Shown in pieces: positions 45,209 to 54,796 of a stretch of 64,000 nucleotides of DNA. The notes under the pieces are model-generated. The model saw nothing but the letters and a program-made list of their open reading frames with translations. It had not been told where the DNA came from and ran no database searches. How positions within the stretch are numbered: position 1 is the stretch's first letter; the number at the start of each line of letters is the position of its first letter. The translations under genes were made by a program, and so were the position numbers. The DNA comes from Vibrio tubiashii ATCC 19109. Lineage in GTDB: Bacteria > Pseudomonadota > Gammaproteobacteria > Enterobacterales > Vibrionaceae. The stretch covers positions 1,612,001 to 1,676,000 of the forward strand of contig NZ_CP009354.1 in assembly GCF_000772105.1 (NCBI RefSeq), written 5' to 3'.

Positions 45209-46246
45209 ATGAAAAGTAAATTCTACGCAAGCGCACTATGTGCTGCGACGCTATTCGCTGCGCCGGCAATGGCCGCTGATCAAGAGCTTTATTTCTACAA
45301 CTGGTCTGAATACATTCCAAATGAAGTTCTTGAAGACTTTACAAAAGAAACTGGAATCAAAGTTATCTACTCAACTTACGAGTCTAACGAAAGCATGTAC
45401 GCCAAGCTTAAGACTCAAGGTTCTGGTTACGATCTAGTAGTACCGTCTACTTACTTTGTCTCTAAGATGCGTAAAGAAGGTATGTTGCAGCAAATCGATA
45501 AAACGAAACTTACGCACTTTGCTGACTTGGATACCAACTTCCTAAACAAACCTTTTGATCCAAACAACAACTACTCTATCCCTTACATTTGGGGTGCGAC
45601 AGGCATCGGTATCAACTCCGACATGCTAGATAAATCATCGGTGACTAAGTGGGATGATTTCTGGGATAGCAAGTGGGAAGGTCAACTAATGCTGATGGAT
45701 GACTCACGTGAAGTTTTCCATATTGCACTGACCAAACTAGGTTACTCGCCAAATACGACTAACCCAGATGAAATCAAAGCCGCTTATGAAGAGCTAAAAA
45801 AACTGATGCCTAACGTATTAGTATTTAACTCTGATTTCCCTGCGAACCCATATCTAGCGGGTGAAGTATCATTAGGTATGCTTTGGAATGGTTCTGCTTA
45901 CATGGCTCGTCAAGAAGGTGCATCGATCGATATCGTATGGCCAGAAAAAGGCGCTATCTTCTGGATGGACAGCCTAGCGATTCCAGCAGAAGCGAAAAAC
46001 GTCGAAGCAGCACATAAGATGATCGATTTCCTACTTCGCCCAGAAAACGCAGCTAAGATTGCACTAGAGATTGGTTACCCAACTCCAGTTGCAACAGCTC
46101 ACAAGCTACTACCTGAAGAATTTGCGAATGATCCAAGCATTTTCCCTCCTCAAGAAGTGATGGATAGCGGTACATGGCAAGATGAAGTGGGTGAAGCAAG
46201 TGTGCTTTATGACGAGTACTTCCAAAAGCTAAAAGTTGATAACTAA
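45209..46246 (+). CDS. potD2: Polyamine-binding periplasmic protein, second copy
   Basis: Periplasmic binding protein of 345 residues. Signal peptide MKSKFYASALCAATLFAAPA, cleavage near AMA-ADQ. LYFYNWSEYIPNEVLEDFTK is the classical PotD N-terminus, and EVFHIALTKLGYSPNTTNPD is shared with copy 1. The 186-base gap to copy 1 contains its terminator and room for a separate promoter. The tandem pair is a duplication known in Vibrio. Confidence 0.94.
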   Translation: MKSKFYASALCAATLFAAPAMAADQELYFYNWSEYIPNEVLEDFTKETGIKVIYSTYESNESMYAKLKTQGSGYDLVVPSTYFVSKMRKEGMLQQIDKTKLTHFADLDTNFLNKPFDPNNNYSIPYIWGATGIGINSDMLDKSSVTKWDDFWDSKWEGQLMLMDDSREVFHIALTKLGYSPNTTNPDEIKAAYEELKKLMPNVLVFNSDFPANPYLAGEVSLGMLWNGSAYMARQEGASIDIVWPEKGAIFWMDSLAIPAEAKNVEAAHKMIDFLLRPENAAKIALEIGYPTPVATAHKLLPEEFANDPSIFPPQEVMDSGTWQDEVGEASVLYDEYFQKLKVDN

Positions 46247-46272
46247 CAACTTTAGATATCAGTTATATACTT

Positions 46273-46301
46273 AAAGAGCGGCAAGAAGCCGCTCTTTTTT
46301 G
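46273..46301 (+). terminator. Rho-independent terminator after potD2
   Basis: AAAGAGCGGC, loop AAGAA, GCCGCTCTTTTTT. Confidence 0.9.
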
Positions 46302-46341
46302 TATTTGAGGGACACCTCTTAACGCTAGCTAAGGATGAGCT

Positions 46342-47124
46342 ATGAAAAGAAGGTATAAAGTCATACTGATAATATTATGCCTACTGTTTGCGACGTCTAC
46401 TCTCATAGCGTTTTTAACTCATAGCGACTATATCGACTCTCGCAATGACGTTTGGTTTGAAAGCAATACCCTCTTTGTTCTGATCTTCATCTTTGTTATT
46501 TCTAGGAACACTATCCTCGACAATGGCTACATCAAATACGGCTTCTTGTTACTCATCTTTAATCAAGCATACGACGTCTTAACCGAAGTCAGCTATCTAG
46601 ATGCAATCTCAGATGAATACGATCTGGTTGATACTATGATTGAAGATGGCAGCCTTCAAATCGCCTACCTCTTAATTGCATTTGGCTTTACTAAACTGAT
46701 CAAGCAAATCAACAATGATGCTTGTATAGATGAACTAACCGGCCTCTATAATCGAAAAAAATTGTCTGATATCAGAATGCAGACGTTTGATCTTATCTAT
46801 TTAGATCTAGATGGCTTAAAGGCAGTTAATGATAATAAAGGCCATGCTGTTGGAGACTTAATGATTATCCGCTTTGCACAGGCAATCAATCAGATCATTG
46901 ATCGGCATGAACAAGCATTTCGAATTGGTGGTGACGAATTTGTTGTTGTCGTTAAGCCAACTGAAGGACGAAAGTTTGTCGATAAACTCAAACGAGAGTT
47001 AGAAGGTGAAAGTATTCGTTTCAGCTATGGCATTGAGGCGACATCAAAAAATGAGCTGAGTGAAGCATTAGAAAAAACGGATCAAGCAATGTATGAAATG
47101 AAAAACTCCCGACGAAAACGTTGA
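46342..47124 (+). CDS. Diguanylate cyclase (GGDEF) with four-helix membrane sensor
   Basis: Membrane protein of 260 residues. Three or four helices (about 7-26, 42-56, 64-78, 106-120) precede a GGDEF domain beginning DELTGLYNRKKL. The active-site loop is RIGGDEFVVV (GGDEF at 196-200) and YLDLDGLKAVND supplies the metal Asp. The inhibitory RxxD site expected five residues before GGDEF is DRHE here, so product inhibition is probably absent. Signal unknown. Confidence 0.88.
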   Translation: MKRRYKVILIILCLLFATSTLIAFLTHSDYIDSRNDVWFESNTLFVLIFIFVISRNTILDNGYIKYGFLLLIFNQAYDVLTEVSYLDAISDEYDLVDTMIEDGSLQIAYLLIAFGFTKLIKQINNDACIDELTGLYNRKKLSDIRMQTFDLIYLDLDGLKAVNDNKGHAVGDLMIIRFAQAINQIIDRHEQAFRIGGDEFVVVVKPTEGRKFVDKLKRELEGESIRFSYGIEATSKNELSEALEKTDQAMYEMKNSRRKR

Positions 47125-47139
47125 GAGTTTTACTACTCA

Positions 47140-47877
47140 CTAAGCATGTTTTACGTCTGGTTGCTGTAGGCTTAAAATCTCTTCTACTAACTTAGGGACT
47201 TCAATACTCGCCTTGCCGTAACGCTTCTCTTCAAACTCACTTTCAACGGCACTCGGCTCAAGATTAATTTCTATCGTGTGTGCACCATGCATTTTTGCGT
47301 CATGGACAAAGCCTGCCGCAGGATAGACTACCCCAGATGTACCGATTGAAATGAACAAGTCTGCTGCCTCTAATGAGGCATAAATATCACCCATTCTTAG
47401 TGGCATTTCTCCAAACCAAACCACATGAGGTCGCATCTGCGAAGGGATCTGACAACAATGACAAAGATCGCCTGTTTTGATTTCGCCCTTTTCCTCAACA
47501 ACTTGATTAGACTCACTACAGCGCGACTTCAGCAACTCACCATGCATATGAATGACATTGCTACTTCCTCCACGCTCATGGAGGTTATCGATGTTTTGCG
47601 TGATAATGGTGACCGTTCCTTCAAGCTGCGCTTCAAGCTTTCCTAAGGCAATATGAGCAGCATTCGGTTCGATTGATGGATCTTGCAGCCCCAAACGACG
47701 CTGGTTATAAAAGTCTTGAACCAAATCGGGATTACGTTCGAAACCCTCTGGAGTGGCAACATCCTCGATTCGATGGTTTTCCCACAAACCGTCTTGAGCA
47801 CGGAAAGTTTGGATGCCTGACTCAGCAGAGATTCCAGCTCCAGTTAAAATAACGACATTACGATACGGGAAATTCAT
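47140..47877 (-). CDS. cobB: NAD-dependent protein deacylase, CobB sirtuin
   Basis: Removes acetyl or succinyl groups from lysines of cytoplasmic proteins, using NAD. It has 245 residues. [20 protein letters not shown] is the NAD-binding site, TQNIDNLH the ribose pocket, and HMHG carries the catalytic His112. Tyr57 and Arg60 (FYNQRR) match the class III residues that let E. coli CobB remove succinyl groups. Cys ligands of the zinc are in KSRCSES and CHCC. Confidence 0.94.
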   Translation of the reverse strand: MNFPYRNVVILTGAGISAESGIQTFRAQDGLWENHRIEDVATPEGFERNPDLVQDFYNQRRLGLQDPSIEPNAAHIALGKLEAQLEGTVTIITQNIDNLHERGGSSNVIHMHGELLKSRCSESNQVVEEKGEIKTGDLCHCCQIPSQMRPHVVWFGEMPLRMGDIYASLEAADLFISIGTSGVVYPAAGFVHDAKMHGAHTIEINLEPSAVESEFEEKRYGKASIEVPKLVEEILSLQQPDVKHA

Positions 47878-47995
47878 ACTACTTCCTTGTTACTGTTCTT
47901 GAGATTAGCTTAGCATTGACTTTCCCTCTTCCCTAGCGCTGCAAGTTAGACCATGGTCGAAATATGCAATGTTTTACCTAGTTTTTGTGAGGTTA

Positions 47996-48025
47996 AACAA
48001 AAAGGCAGCCTAACTTGGCTGCCTT
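47996..48025 (-). terminator. Rho-independent terminator of amt
   Basis: Arms AAGGCAGCC and GGCTGCCTT with six-base loop; on the minus strand the stem is followed by TTTTTG. Confidence 0.85.
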
Positions 48026-48046
48026 ATCTATTGAGTGAACGAAAGA

Positions 48047-49267
48047 TTAGTCTTCGTTTGTGGCTGAAATCTTATGAATGGCTAAGTCTGCTCCGTTAAA
48101 CTCATCTTCCTCTGACAAGCGTAAACCAGATAATTTATCAATAGCTCCGTAGACTATTAGCGCACCAATCACTGCGATGGCAATACCTGAAATAGTACCG
48201 AGTAGCTGAACGGTAAAGCTCACGCCTCCTAACCCGCCTAGCGCGCTTTGACCGAAGATTCCTGCTGCGATACCGCCCCACGCTCCACAAACGCCGTGCA
48301 GAGGCCATACGCCAAGTACGTCATCAATCTTGGTTTTGTTTTGAAGATAGGTAAATAGATAAACAAACAACGCACCCGCAACGCCGCCAGTAATGAGCGA
48401 GCCGATGGGATGCATTAGGTCAGAACCGGCACAAATCGCCACAAGTCCCGCTAAAGGACCGTTATGAATAAAGCCCGGGTCGTTTTTACCCGCGATAAGC
48501 GCTGCAACAATACCGCCAACCATCGCCATCAATGAGTTCATGGCAACTAGCCCGCTGATACCATTCAATGTTTGCGCTGACATCACATTAAAGCCAAACC
48601 ATCCGACACAGAGAATCCATGCGCCCAAAGCTAAGAATGGGATGTTTGAAGGCGCGAAGTTGGTGTGTTTCCCTGCTCTAATACGCCCTTTACGCATACC
48701 TAGGAAGATAACGGCAACTAATGCTATCCAACCGCCAACGCCATGTACCACGACTGAACCTGCGAAGTCATGGAATCCATAGCCAAATTGCGCTTCAAAC
48801 CATGCTTGCAAGCCAAAGTTACCATTCCAGATCATGCCTTCAAAGACGGGATAAACTAATCCGACCGTAAAGAATGTGGCGACTAATATAGGATAAAAAC
48901 GTGCACGCTCAGCGATACCACCTGAAACAATGGCAGGAATAGCAGCAGCAAATGTTAGTAGGAAGAAGAACTTAACTAATTCGTACCCGTTACCCTGTGA
49001 CAAAACTTGAGCGTCTGCGAAAAAGTTAGCACCATACGCGACCCAATAGCCAATAAAGAAGTAAGCAAGTGCTGAAATACCAAAGTCAGCAAGGATTTTG
49101 ACTAACGCATTCACTTGGTTTTTGTGCCTCACCGTACCAACTTCCAAAAAGGCAAAGCCAGCGTGCATTAAGAACACCATGATGGCGCCAAGAAGAAGAA
49201 AAAGTGTGTCCGAACTTTGAGTCAGGGTTTGAACGGCTCCATGAACCTGACTTGCTGTTACGCTCAT
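48047..49267 (-). CDS. Ammonium transporter (Amt family)
   Basis: Inner-membrane channel for NH4+/NH3, 406 residues, 11 or 12 helices. Family features: LLLGAIMVFLMHAGFAFLEV, DFAGSVVVHGVGGWIALVAV (with the pore His) and HGVCGAWGGIAAGIFG (second pore His). The ATG at 49267 has GGAG upstream; an earlier start is unlikely. There is no glnK beside it, unlike the usual glnK-amtB pair. Confidence 0.92.
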   Translation of the reverse strand: MSVTASQVHGAVQTLTQSSDTLFLLLGAIMVFLMHAGFAFLEVGTVRHKNQVNALVKILADFGISALAYFFIGYWVAYGANFFADAQVLSQGNGYELVKFFFLLTFAAAIPAIVSGGIAERARFYPILVATFFTVGLVYPVFEGMIWNGNFGLQAWFEAQFGYGFHDFAGSVVVHGVGGWIALVAVIFLGMRKGRIRAGKHTNFAPSNIPFLALGAWILCVGWFGFNVMSAQTLNGISGLVAMNSLMAMVGGIVAALIAGKNDPGFIHNGPLAGLVAICAGSDLMHPIGSLITGGVAGALFVYLFTYLQNKTKIDDVLGVWPLHGVCGAWGGIAAGIFGQSALGGLGGVSFTVQLLGTISGIAIAVIGALIVYGAIDKLSGLRLSEEDEFNGADLAIHKISATNED

Positions 49268-49582
49268 TCGTATAAGTCTCCATTTTTGTTGTCGCGCACT
49301 TTTCCTGTGCGTCATATAACGTTGCTCACCACATTGGTGATATTGCTTGAAGCACTGATACGGCAAGTTATATGCCAGTAAGTTATGATTCTATAAATTA
49401 GAGCTAAGCTTATGAATGATAGATATTTTATCTAGTAGCTAGAAATCAGACAAAGGAATCGGACGCACACCTTTGGTGAAGCAATGCACGGTTATGGGGA
49501 TAAGTGCACCAGATTGAGGCGGGTTATTGTGGTGCAAAAAAAAGCCCTGAATGTTCAGGGCTTATCTAGATTAAGTTTAAAT
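49268..49582. other. Intergenic region, amt promoter side and fdh terminator
   Basis: About 315 bases. The right end (49535-49562) is the fdh operon terminator; the remainder should hold the amt promoter, but no clear operator was seen. Confidence 0.4.
49535..49562 (-). terminator. Terminator of the fdh operon
   Basis: AAGCCCTGAA, two-base loop, TTCAGGGCTT; on the minus strand it is followed by eight T residues. Confidence 0.88.
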
Positions 49583-49999
49583 TTAAAGGTTTGGACCTTT
49601 AGAGAAGCTAAATGGTTGGTTCTCTTTAAGCTTATTCATACCTTGGAACATACGAACAAACCAGAACGCAATGGCAATCAAACCGAATAACATGCCTACG
49701 TAAGGGATATAGTAAGCGATGTCATCAATCAGATGGCTCTTATACCAGTAGTCATTCACACCAATAAGAACACCATTCGACGTCGCGACTGTAATAATCA
49801 GTACAACGAAGTAAGTTAGGTTGAGGAAAAAGGTTCTAATCAACCCATAATAATGAGAGTCAATGATCTCCCCATCCTCTCCCTTATCTAAACGGTAACC
49901 CGCATAAATGATGGCTATCACACCTGAAATTAAGCAGGTGAACGGTGTAAAGCAGCTTAGGATGTACGCAACCCAAATACCCTTATGAGGTTTGTTCAT
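49583..49999 (-). CDS. DUF4870-like membrane protein in the fdh operon
   Basis: Protein of 138 residues with three or four membrane helices: about 9-31, 54-72, 92-116. The segment YIPYVGMLFGLIAIAFWFVR resembles DUF4870/Tic20-type membrane proteins. It overlaps the fdhI reading frame by 17 bases, so it is likely the last gene of the operon. Role unknown; it may help the cytochrome b subunit. Confidence 0.7.
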   Translation of the reverse strand: MNKPHKGIWVAYILSCFTPFTCLISGVIAIIYAGYRLDKGEDGEIIDSHYYGLIRTFFLNLTYFVVLIITVATSNGVLIGVNDYWYKSHLIDDIAYYIPYVGMLFGLIAIAFWFVRMFQGMNKLKENQPFSFSKGPNL

Positions 50000-51050
50000 T
50001 TGTCTGCGCTCCTTTTACTTGGTTACCAGAGTTGTTGTCCGCAGTACTTACTCCCTGCTCTTGACGCTCTTTTTCCATCATTTCTTGATACCAAAGATCG
50101 TGGTGCTCTTTCGCCCAAGTTTCGTCAACCTCACCCGTTACCATGCCTTCTAGTGCGCCTTCCATACCGAACAGACCGATATAAATATGGAACACGAAAC
50201 CACAGATCAGAATGAGTGCCGCTAACATATGGACGAGGTTAGACAGCTCCATATCACGGCGAGTCTGACCAAAGATCGGGAAATCTAACACCAGACCACT
50301 AAGCGCAACCACAGAGCCCACGACAATAAGCAACCAAAATAGTGCTTTTTCACCTGCGTTTGAAAACTCTGCCGAAGGATGTGAACCTTTGTGTTTGCCA
50401 ACCATACCACCAAGCTTCATAAACCAAGCAATATCGACTTTCTTAAAGATTGATTTACGCCACCACTTAATCAGAACACACAGCAGTAACACGTAGAAGA
50501 TAGGTCCAATGTAGTTATGGTATTGCTTCGCCAACATGATGATGAAACCCCATAGCTCTGACGGAATGTACGGCTTAAGGAAATGTTTACCGTAAACCAA
50601 CATCAGCCCGCTAAACGCGAGTGTTAAGAAGGTAAACGCCATACTCCAGTGCAAGGCGCGATCCAGTCGAGACCAGCGTTTGATCTTCTTACCTGTTCTT
50701 GGCGCACTCAACATGAGAGGACCAATCACAATGTACATTAAGGTAACGAATGCGATACTACCGAAAATCGCCACAGCTCCCGCAGGTGACATCCATTTCT
50801 CTTTCAAAATGTACCAAGTTTGACCTGGGGTACTAATTAGCATTCCATGCTCAGGGAACTGAGACGTCGTGTAGCCCTCTTCGCCTTGACGAACTTGACG
50901 CCAGAAATCGGCTCCTGCCAATTGGGTCATTTCACGTTGTGCAACTTCAGACTCTTTTTGCTCAGCATGCGCAGGCAGCGATAAAGCAAAGAGTAATGCT
51001 GCCATCATTGACAGCATTACAAGAGATGCACGTTTAAACATTGAAAACAT
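49983..51050 (-). CDS. fdhI: Formate dehydrogenase cytochrome b subunit (gamma)
   Basis: Membrane b-type cytochrome that passes electrons to quinone. It has 355 residues. A signal-like N-terminus (LVMLSMMAALLFALSLPAHA) is followed by a periplasmic stretch, then helices with RALHWSMAFTFLTLAFSG, KQYHNYIGPIFYVLL and MLAALILICGFVFHIYIG, whose His residues are the haem ligands. The charged C-terminal tail is long. It follows fdhB after 14 bases. Confidence 0.93.
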   Translation of the reverse strand: MFSMFKRASLVMLSMMAALLFALSLPAHAEQKESEVAQREMTQLAGADFWRQVRQGEEGYTTSQFPEHGMLISTPGQTWYILKEKWMSPAGAVAIFGSIAFVTLMYIVIGPLMLSAPRTGKKIKRWSRLDRALHWSMAFTFLTLAFSGLMLVYGKHFLKPYIPSELWGFIIMLAKQYHNYIGPIFYVLLLCVLIKWWRKSIFKKVDIAWFMKLGGMVGKHKGSHPSAEFSNAGEKALFWLLIVVGSVVALSGLVLDFPIFGQTRRDMELSNLVHMLAALILICGFVFHIYIGLFGMEGALEGMVTGEVDETWAKEHHDLWYQEMMEKERQEQGVSTADNNSGNQVKGAQTNEQTS

Positions 51051-51064
51051 GAATCTCTCCAGTC

Positions 51065-51673
51065 TTAGCTTTTCGTTGCGTCGTAAGACAGATCGTTACC
51101 GTCTGTCCAACCAGCGCCTTTAGCACCACGCTCTACAACACGTTGACGGAAGATGTCAGATACCTTCTCAGCATCACCTGCCAAAAGAGCTTTGGTTGAA
51201 CATAGTGAAGCACACATTGGCAGCTTACCTTCAGCAATACGGTTCGCACCGTACTTCTGACGCTCTTCAACAGAGCCCGCTTCTGTTTCAGGACCACCTG
51301 CACAGAAGGTACACTTGTCCATTTTTCCGCGCTCGCCAAACGCTTCCTGTTTAGGGAACTGAGGAGCTCCAAACGGACAAGCAAACAAGCAGTAGCCACA
51401 ACCGATACAAAGATCTTTGTTGTGTAGCACGATGCCATCTTCTGTGTGCTCGAAACAGTCTGCCGGACAAACCGCCATACAAGGCGCATCGGTACAGTGC
51501 ATACAAGCAACAGAAATCGAGTTCTCACCCGGTTCACCATCGTTCAAAGTAACGACGCGGCGACGTTGGATACCCCACTCTAACGCGTCATCATTTTCGT
51601 TCTTACATGCAGTGACACAGCCGTTACATTCGATACAGCGCTTGGTGTCACAAAGGAATTTCATTCTAGCCAT
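51065..51673 (-). CDS. fdhB: Formate dehydrogenase iron-sulfur subunit (beta)
   Basis: Electron-transfer subunit of 202 residues with four [4Fe-4S] motifs: CIECNGCVTACK near the start, CMHCTDAPCMAVCP, CIGCGYCLFACP and CTFCAGG with a terminal CASLC. No Tat signal, so it is probably co-exported with the alpha subunit. It lies 11 bases after fdhA. Confidence 0.95.
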   Translation of the reverse strand: MARMKFLCDTKRCIECNGCVTACKNENDDALEWGIQRRRVVTLNDGEPGENSISVACMHCTDAPCMAVCPADCFEHTEDGIVLHNKDLCIGCGYCLFACPFGAPQFPKQEAFGERGKMDKCTFCAGGPETEAGSVEERQKYGANRIAEGKLPMCASLCSTKALLAGDAEKVSDIFRQRVVERGAKGAGWTDGNDLSYDATKS

Positions 51674-51684
51674 TTGTTGACTCC

Positions 51685-54540
51685 TTAAGCTTTGCGAATG
51701 TTACATAGGGTGACTTTGGTTTCCTGCATTTGCGTGACAGGGTCATAACCGTAAGTCGTGGCGATGTTGGCAGATTCACCAATAACGTATGGGTCAGTGC
51801 CTTCTGGGTATTTGCCGCGAAGATCTTCACCTTGGAACTTGCCGCCGAAGTGGAATGGGATAAATGCCATACCCGGTTTAACGCGTCGCGTGACCATCGC
51901 TTTGACATGGATGCGGCCTTTCTCTGCACCTTCAACCCAAACCATTTCACCATCTTTGAAGCCAAGGTCATTGGCATCTTTCGGGTTCACTTCAACAAAC
52001 ATTTCTTGTTGAAGCTCAGCTAGCCATGGGTTCGAACGCGTCTCTTCACCACCACCTTCGTACTCAACCAGACGACCCGAGGTTAAGATGATTGGGTACT
52101 CACCCGATACATCTTTATCTTGAATCGACTTGTACATGGTTGGTAGACGGTAGATAGACTCGCTGTCGTCCCATGTTGGGTAATCCGCAACAAGATCACG
52201 ACGTGGTGTGTAGAGCGGTTCACGGTGAAGTGGTACGCGGTCAGGGAAGGTCCAAACCACAGCACGCGCTTTCGCGTTACCGAAAGGAATACAGCCATGC
52301 TTGATTGCAACACGCTGAATACCGCCAGATAGGTCTGTCTTCCAGTTTTTACCTTCCGCTGCTGCTTTCTCTTCAGCGGTAAGGTCATCCCACCAACCGA
52401 GAGACTTCAATAACTTGTCGCTGAATTCTGGGTAGCCATCTTCGATTTCACAACCTTTTGAGTAGCTATCTTCGGCAAGGATATTAGTGCCTTCGAATTC
52501 AACGCCAAAGCGTGCGCGGAAGTTGCCGCCGCCTTGAGCCACTGGCTTAGACGTATCGTAAAGAATATGCGTACCAGGGTGCTTCATTTCTGGTGTACCC
52601 CAACATGGCCAAGGTAGACCGTAGGTTTCACCATGAGCAACACCACCTTCGGCTTCTAGTGACGTTTTGTGGAATGTGTGCCAGTTTTGTTGGTGCGCTT
52701 TTAGACGCTCTGGGCTTTGACCTGTGTAACCGATTGTCCACATACCGCGGTTAAATTCACGGGTAATGTCTTCGATTACAGGTTGGTTGTTTTCCACCTT
52801 CACATTCTTAAACAGCTGATCTGCAAAACCTAGCTTCTTGGTCAGCAAGTACATGATTTCGTGGTCAGGTTTTGATTCAAACAGAGGATCAACCACCTTG
52901 TCGCGCCACTGAATAGAACGGTTAGACGCCGTTACACTGCCGTACGTTTCGAACTGGGTCGTTGCAGGTAGAAGATAAACGCCATCGGTACGATCGTTCA
53001 TTACCGCTGCAACTGTTGGGTATGGGTCAACGATGACCATCATATCCAGCTTCTGCATCGCCTTCTTCATTTCAACGCCACGAGTTTGCGAGTTTACCGC
53101 GTGGCCCCAATAGAACATGGCGCGGATATTGTCATTTTGCTCGATGTTGTCTTTGTTTTCTAATACACCATCGATCCAACGTGACACAGGAATACCCATG
53201 TTATTCATCGGTTTCTTGCCGCGATACTCATTTTGATCGAATCGATCTTGAACCCATTTGTGTTCTAGATTCCAAACCTTCGACCAGTGCTTCCAAGCTC
53301 CATCAGAAAGGCCGTAGTAACCAGGAAGTGTATGAGATAGAACACCAAGGTCTGTTGCACCCTGCACGTTGTCGTGGCCGCGGAAGATGTTCGCACCACC
53401 ACCCGATTTACCCATGTTGCCAAGCGCAAGCTCTAGCACACAGTAAGCACGCGTGTTGTTGTTACCTGTGGTGTGCTGAGTACCACCCATACACCAAACC
53501 ACACACCCTGGGCGGTTTTCTGAAAGTAGTTTAGCTGTCTTGTAAACATCCGCTTCAGACACGCCAGTAACGCGTTCAACTTCCGCCGGGCCCCACTTGG
53601 CGACTTCTTCACGAATTTCATCCATACCAAATACGCGTTGACGGATGAACTCTTTGTCTTCCCATTTGTTAGCAAAAACGTGCCACAAAATACCCCAAAT
53701 GAAAGCAACGTCTGAACCAGGACGAAGAGAGACATAGTGATCCGATTTTGCAGCAGTGCGCGTGCGACGCGGGTCAGCAACAACGATCTTACAGTTGTTT
53801 TTCTCTTTAGCGATCAGGATGTGCTGCATTGCAACTGGGTGAGCTTCTGCCGGGTTTGAACCAATGAATAGCATCGACTTACAGTTATGCATGTCATTGA
53901 ACGAGTTAGTCATCGCGCCGTAACCCCAAGTGTTTGCTACACCTGCTACGGTTGTTGAGTGACAGATACGCGCTTGGTGATCGACGTTATTGGTGCCCCA
54001 AAGTGACGCCATTTTACGGAACATGTACGCTTGTTCGTTGCTGTGCTTCGCACTACCTAGCCAGTAGACAGAGTCAGGACCAGATTCTTTGCGAATATCG
54101 AGAACCTTGTTACCGATCTCTTCAATCGCTTGATCCCAAGAAAGCTTCTTCCACTTACCGCCTTCAAGTTTCATCGGGTACTTTAAGCGACGTTCACCAT
54201 GTCCGTGCTCACGTAATGCTGCGCCTTTCGCACAGTGTCCACCAGCGTTAAATGGGTGGTCAAATGCAGGCTCTTGGCCGGTCCATACGCCGTTTTGGAC
54301 TTCAGCGTAAATACCACAACCAACAGAACAGTGAGAACAGATGGTACGTTTGATCTCTGTTTTTGCATTAGGATCAACAGCTTTGGCTTCAGCTTTTTTA
54401 ATCATGCCGGGTGCAAACAAACTCGCACCTACGACAGCGCCACCAGCAGCAAGCGAGCTGTTTTTCATGAAGGCACGTCTCGATACACCTAGCTGACTCT
54501 GTTCTTTGCTCACGTTATCGGAGCGTTTGACTAATTTCAT
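51685..54540 (-). CDS. fdhA: Formate dehydrogenase catalytic subunit (alpha), cysteine type
   Basis: Molybdenum or tungsten bis-MGD enzyme that oxidises formate in the periplasm. It has 951 residues. The Tat signal is SRRAFMKNSSLAAGGAVVGA. A [4Fe-4S] cluster is held by Cys68, Cys71, Cys75 (CSHCSVGC) and Cys103. The active-site residue, selenocysteine in E. coli FdnG, is Cys193 in ARICHSTTVAG, with His next to it, so no Sec machinery is needed. The rest follows the DMSO reductase fold. Confidence 0.96.
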   Translation of the reverse strand: MKLVKRSDNVSKEQSQLGVSRRAFMKNSSLAAGGAVVGASLFAPGMIKKAEAKAVDPNAKTEIKRTICSHCSVGCGIYAEVQNGVWTGQEPAFDHPFNAGGHCAKGAALREHGHGERRLKYPMKLEGGKWKKLSWDQAIEEIGNKVLDIRKESGPDSVYWLGSAKHSNEQAYMFRKMASLWGTNNVDHQARICHSTTVAGVANTWGYGAMTNSFNDMHNCKSMLFIGSNPAEAHPVAMQHILIAKEKNNCKIVVADPRRTRTAAKSDHYVSLRPGSDVAFIWGILWHVFANKWEDKEFIRQRVFGMDEIREEVAKWGPAEVERVTGVSEADVYKTAKLLSENRPGCVVWCMGGTQHTTGNNNTRAYCVLELALGNMGKSGGGANIFRGHDNVQGATDLGVLSHTLPGYYGLSDGAWKHWSKVWNLEHKWVQDRFDQNEYRGKKPMNNMGIPVSRWIDGVLENKDNIEQNDNIRAMFYWGHAVNSQTRGVEMKKAMQKLDMMVIVDPYPTVAAVMNDRTDGVYLLPATTQFETYGSVTASNRSIQWRDKVVDPLFESKPDHEIMYLLTKKLGFADQLFKNVKVENNQPVIEDITREFNRGMWTIGYTGQSPERLKAHQQNWHTFHKTSLEAEGGVAHGETYGLPWPCWGTPEMKHPGTHILYDTSKPVAQGGGNFRARFGVEFEGTNILAEDSYSKGCEIEDGYPEFSDKLLKSLGWWDDLTAEEKAAAEGKNWKTDLSGGIQRVAIKHGCIPFGNAKARAVVWTFPDRVPLHREPLYTPRRDLVADYPTWDDSESIYRLPTMYKSIQDKDVSGEYPIILTSGRLVEYEGGGEETRSNPWLAELQQEMFVEVNPKDANDLGFKDGEMVWVEGAEKGRIHVKAMVTRRVKPGMAFIPFHFGGKFQGEDLRGKYPEGTDPYVIGESANIATTYGYDPVTQMQETKVTLCNIRKA

Positions 54541-54550
54541 TGGTTAGCTC

Positions 54551-54748
54551 CTATAGCGTTTCGTAGTAGTCACGAATATGTTGAGTTTCGTGATAGCCCG
54601 TTTTCTTTTCGTCTTGCTTCACTTCTACAGATTCTGCAGCGCTAGCCACTTTGGTAGTGCCAGCGACTACGGCTCCAGCGACTGCTGCGGTCGTTAAGCC
54701 TTTGAGAAGATCCCTACGGCTTTGATTTAACTCTTTATTATCTTTCAT
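54551..54748 (-). CDS. Twin-arginine signal peptide protein of the fdh cluster
   Basis: Protein of 65 residues: SRRDLLKGLTTAAVAGAVVA is a Tat signal, and the remaining 30 residues (VKQDEKKTGYHETQHIRDYY) are a conserved tail. Such proteins appear between the alpha subunit and chaperone genes in many fdh operons and may be a small subunit or export partner. It ends 11 bases before fdhA. Confidence 0.85.
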   Translation of the reverse strand: MKDNKELNQSRRDLLKGLTTAAVAGAVVAGTTKVASAAESVEVKQDEKKTGYHETQHIRDYYETL

Positions 54749-54796
54749 TATTGCTTCCTTACCCTTTTTAGTAGGTATTGCTATCGACGTGAGACG

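Noticed and set aside
53181..54492. Several plus-strand open frames opposite fdhA
   Set aside because: Shadows of the fdhA reading frame on the other strand.
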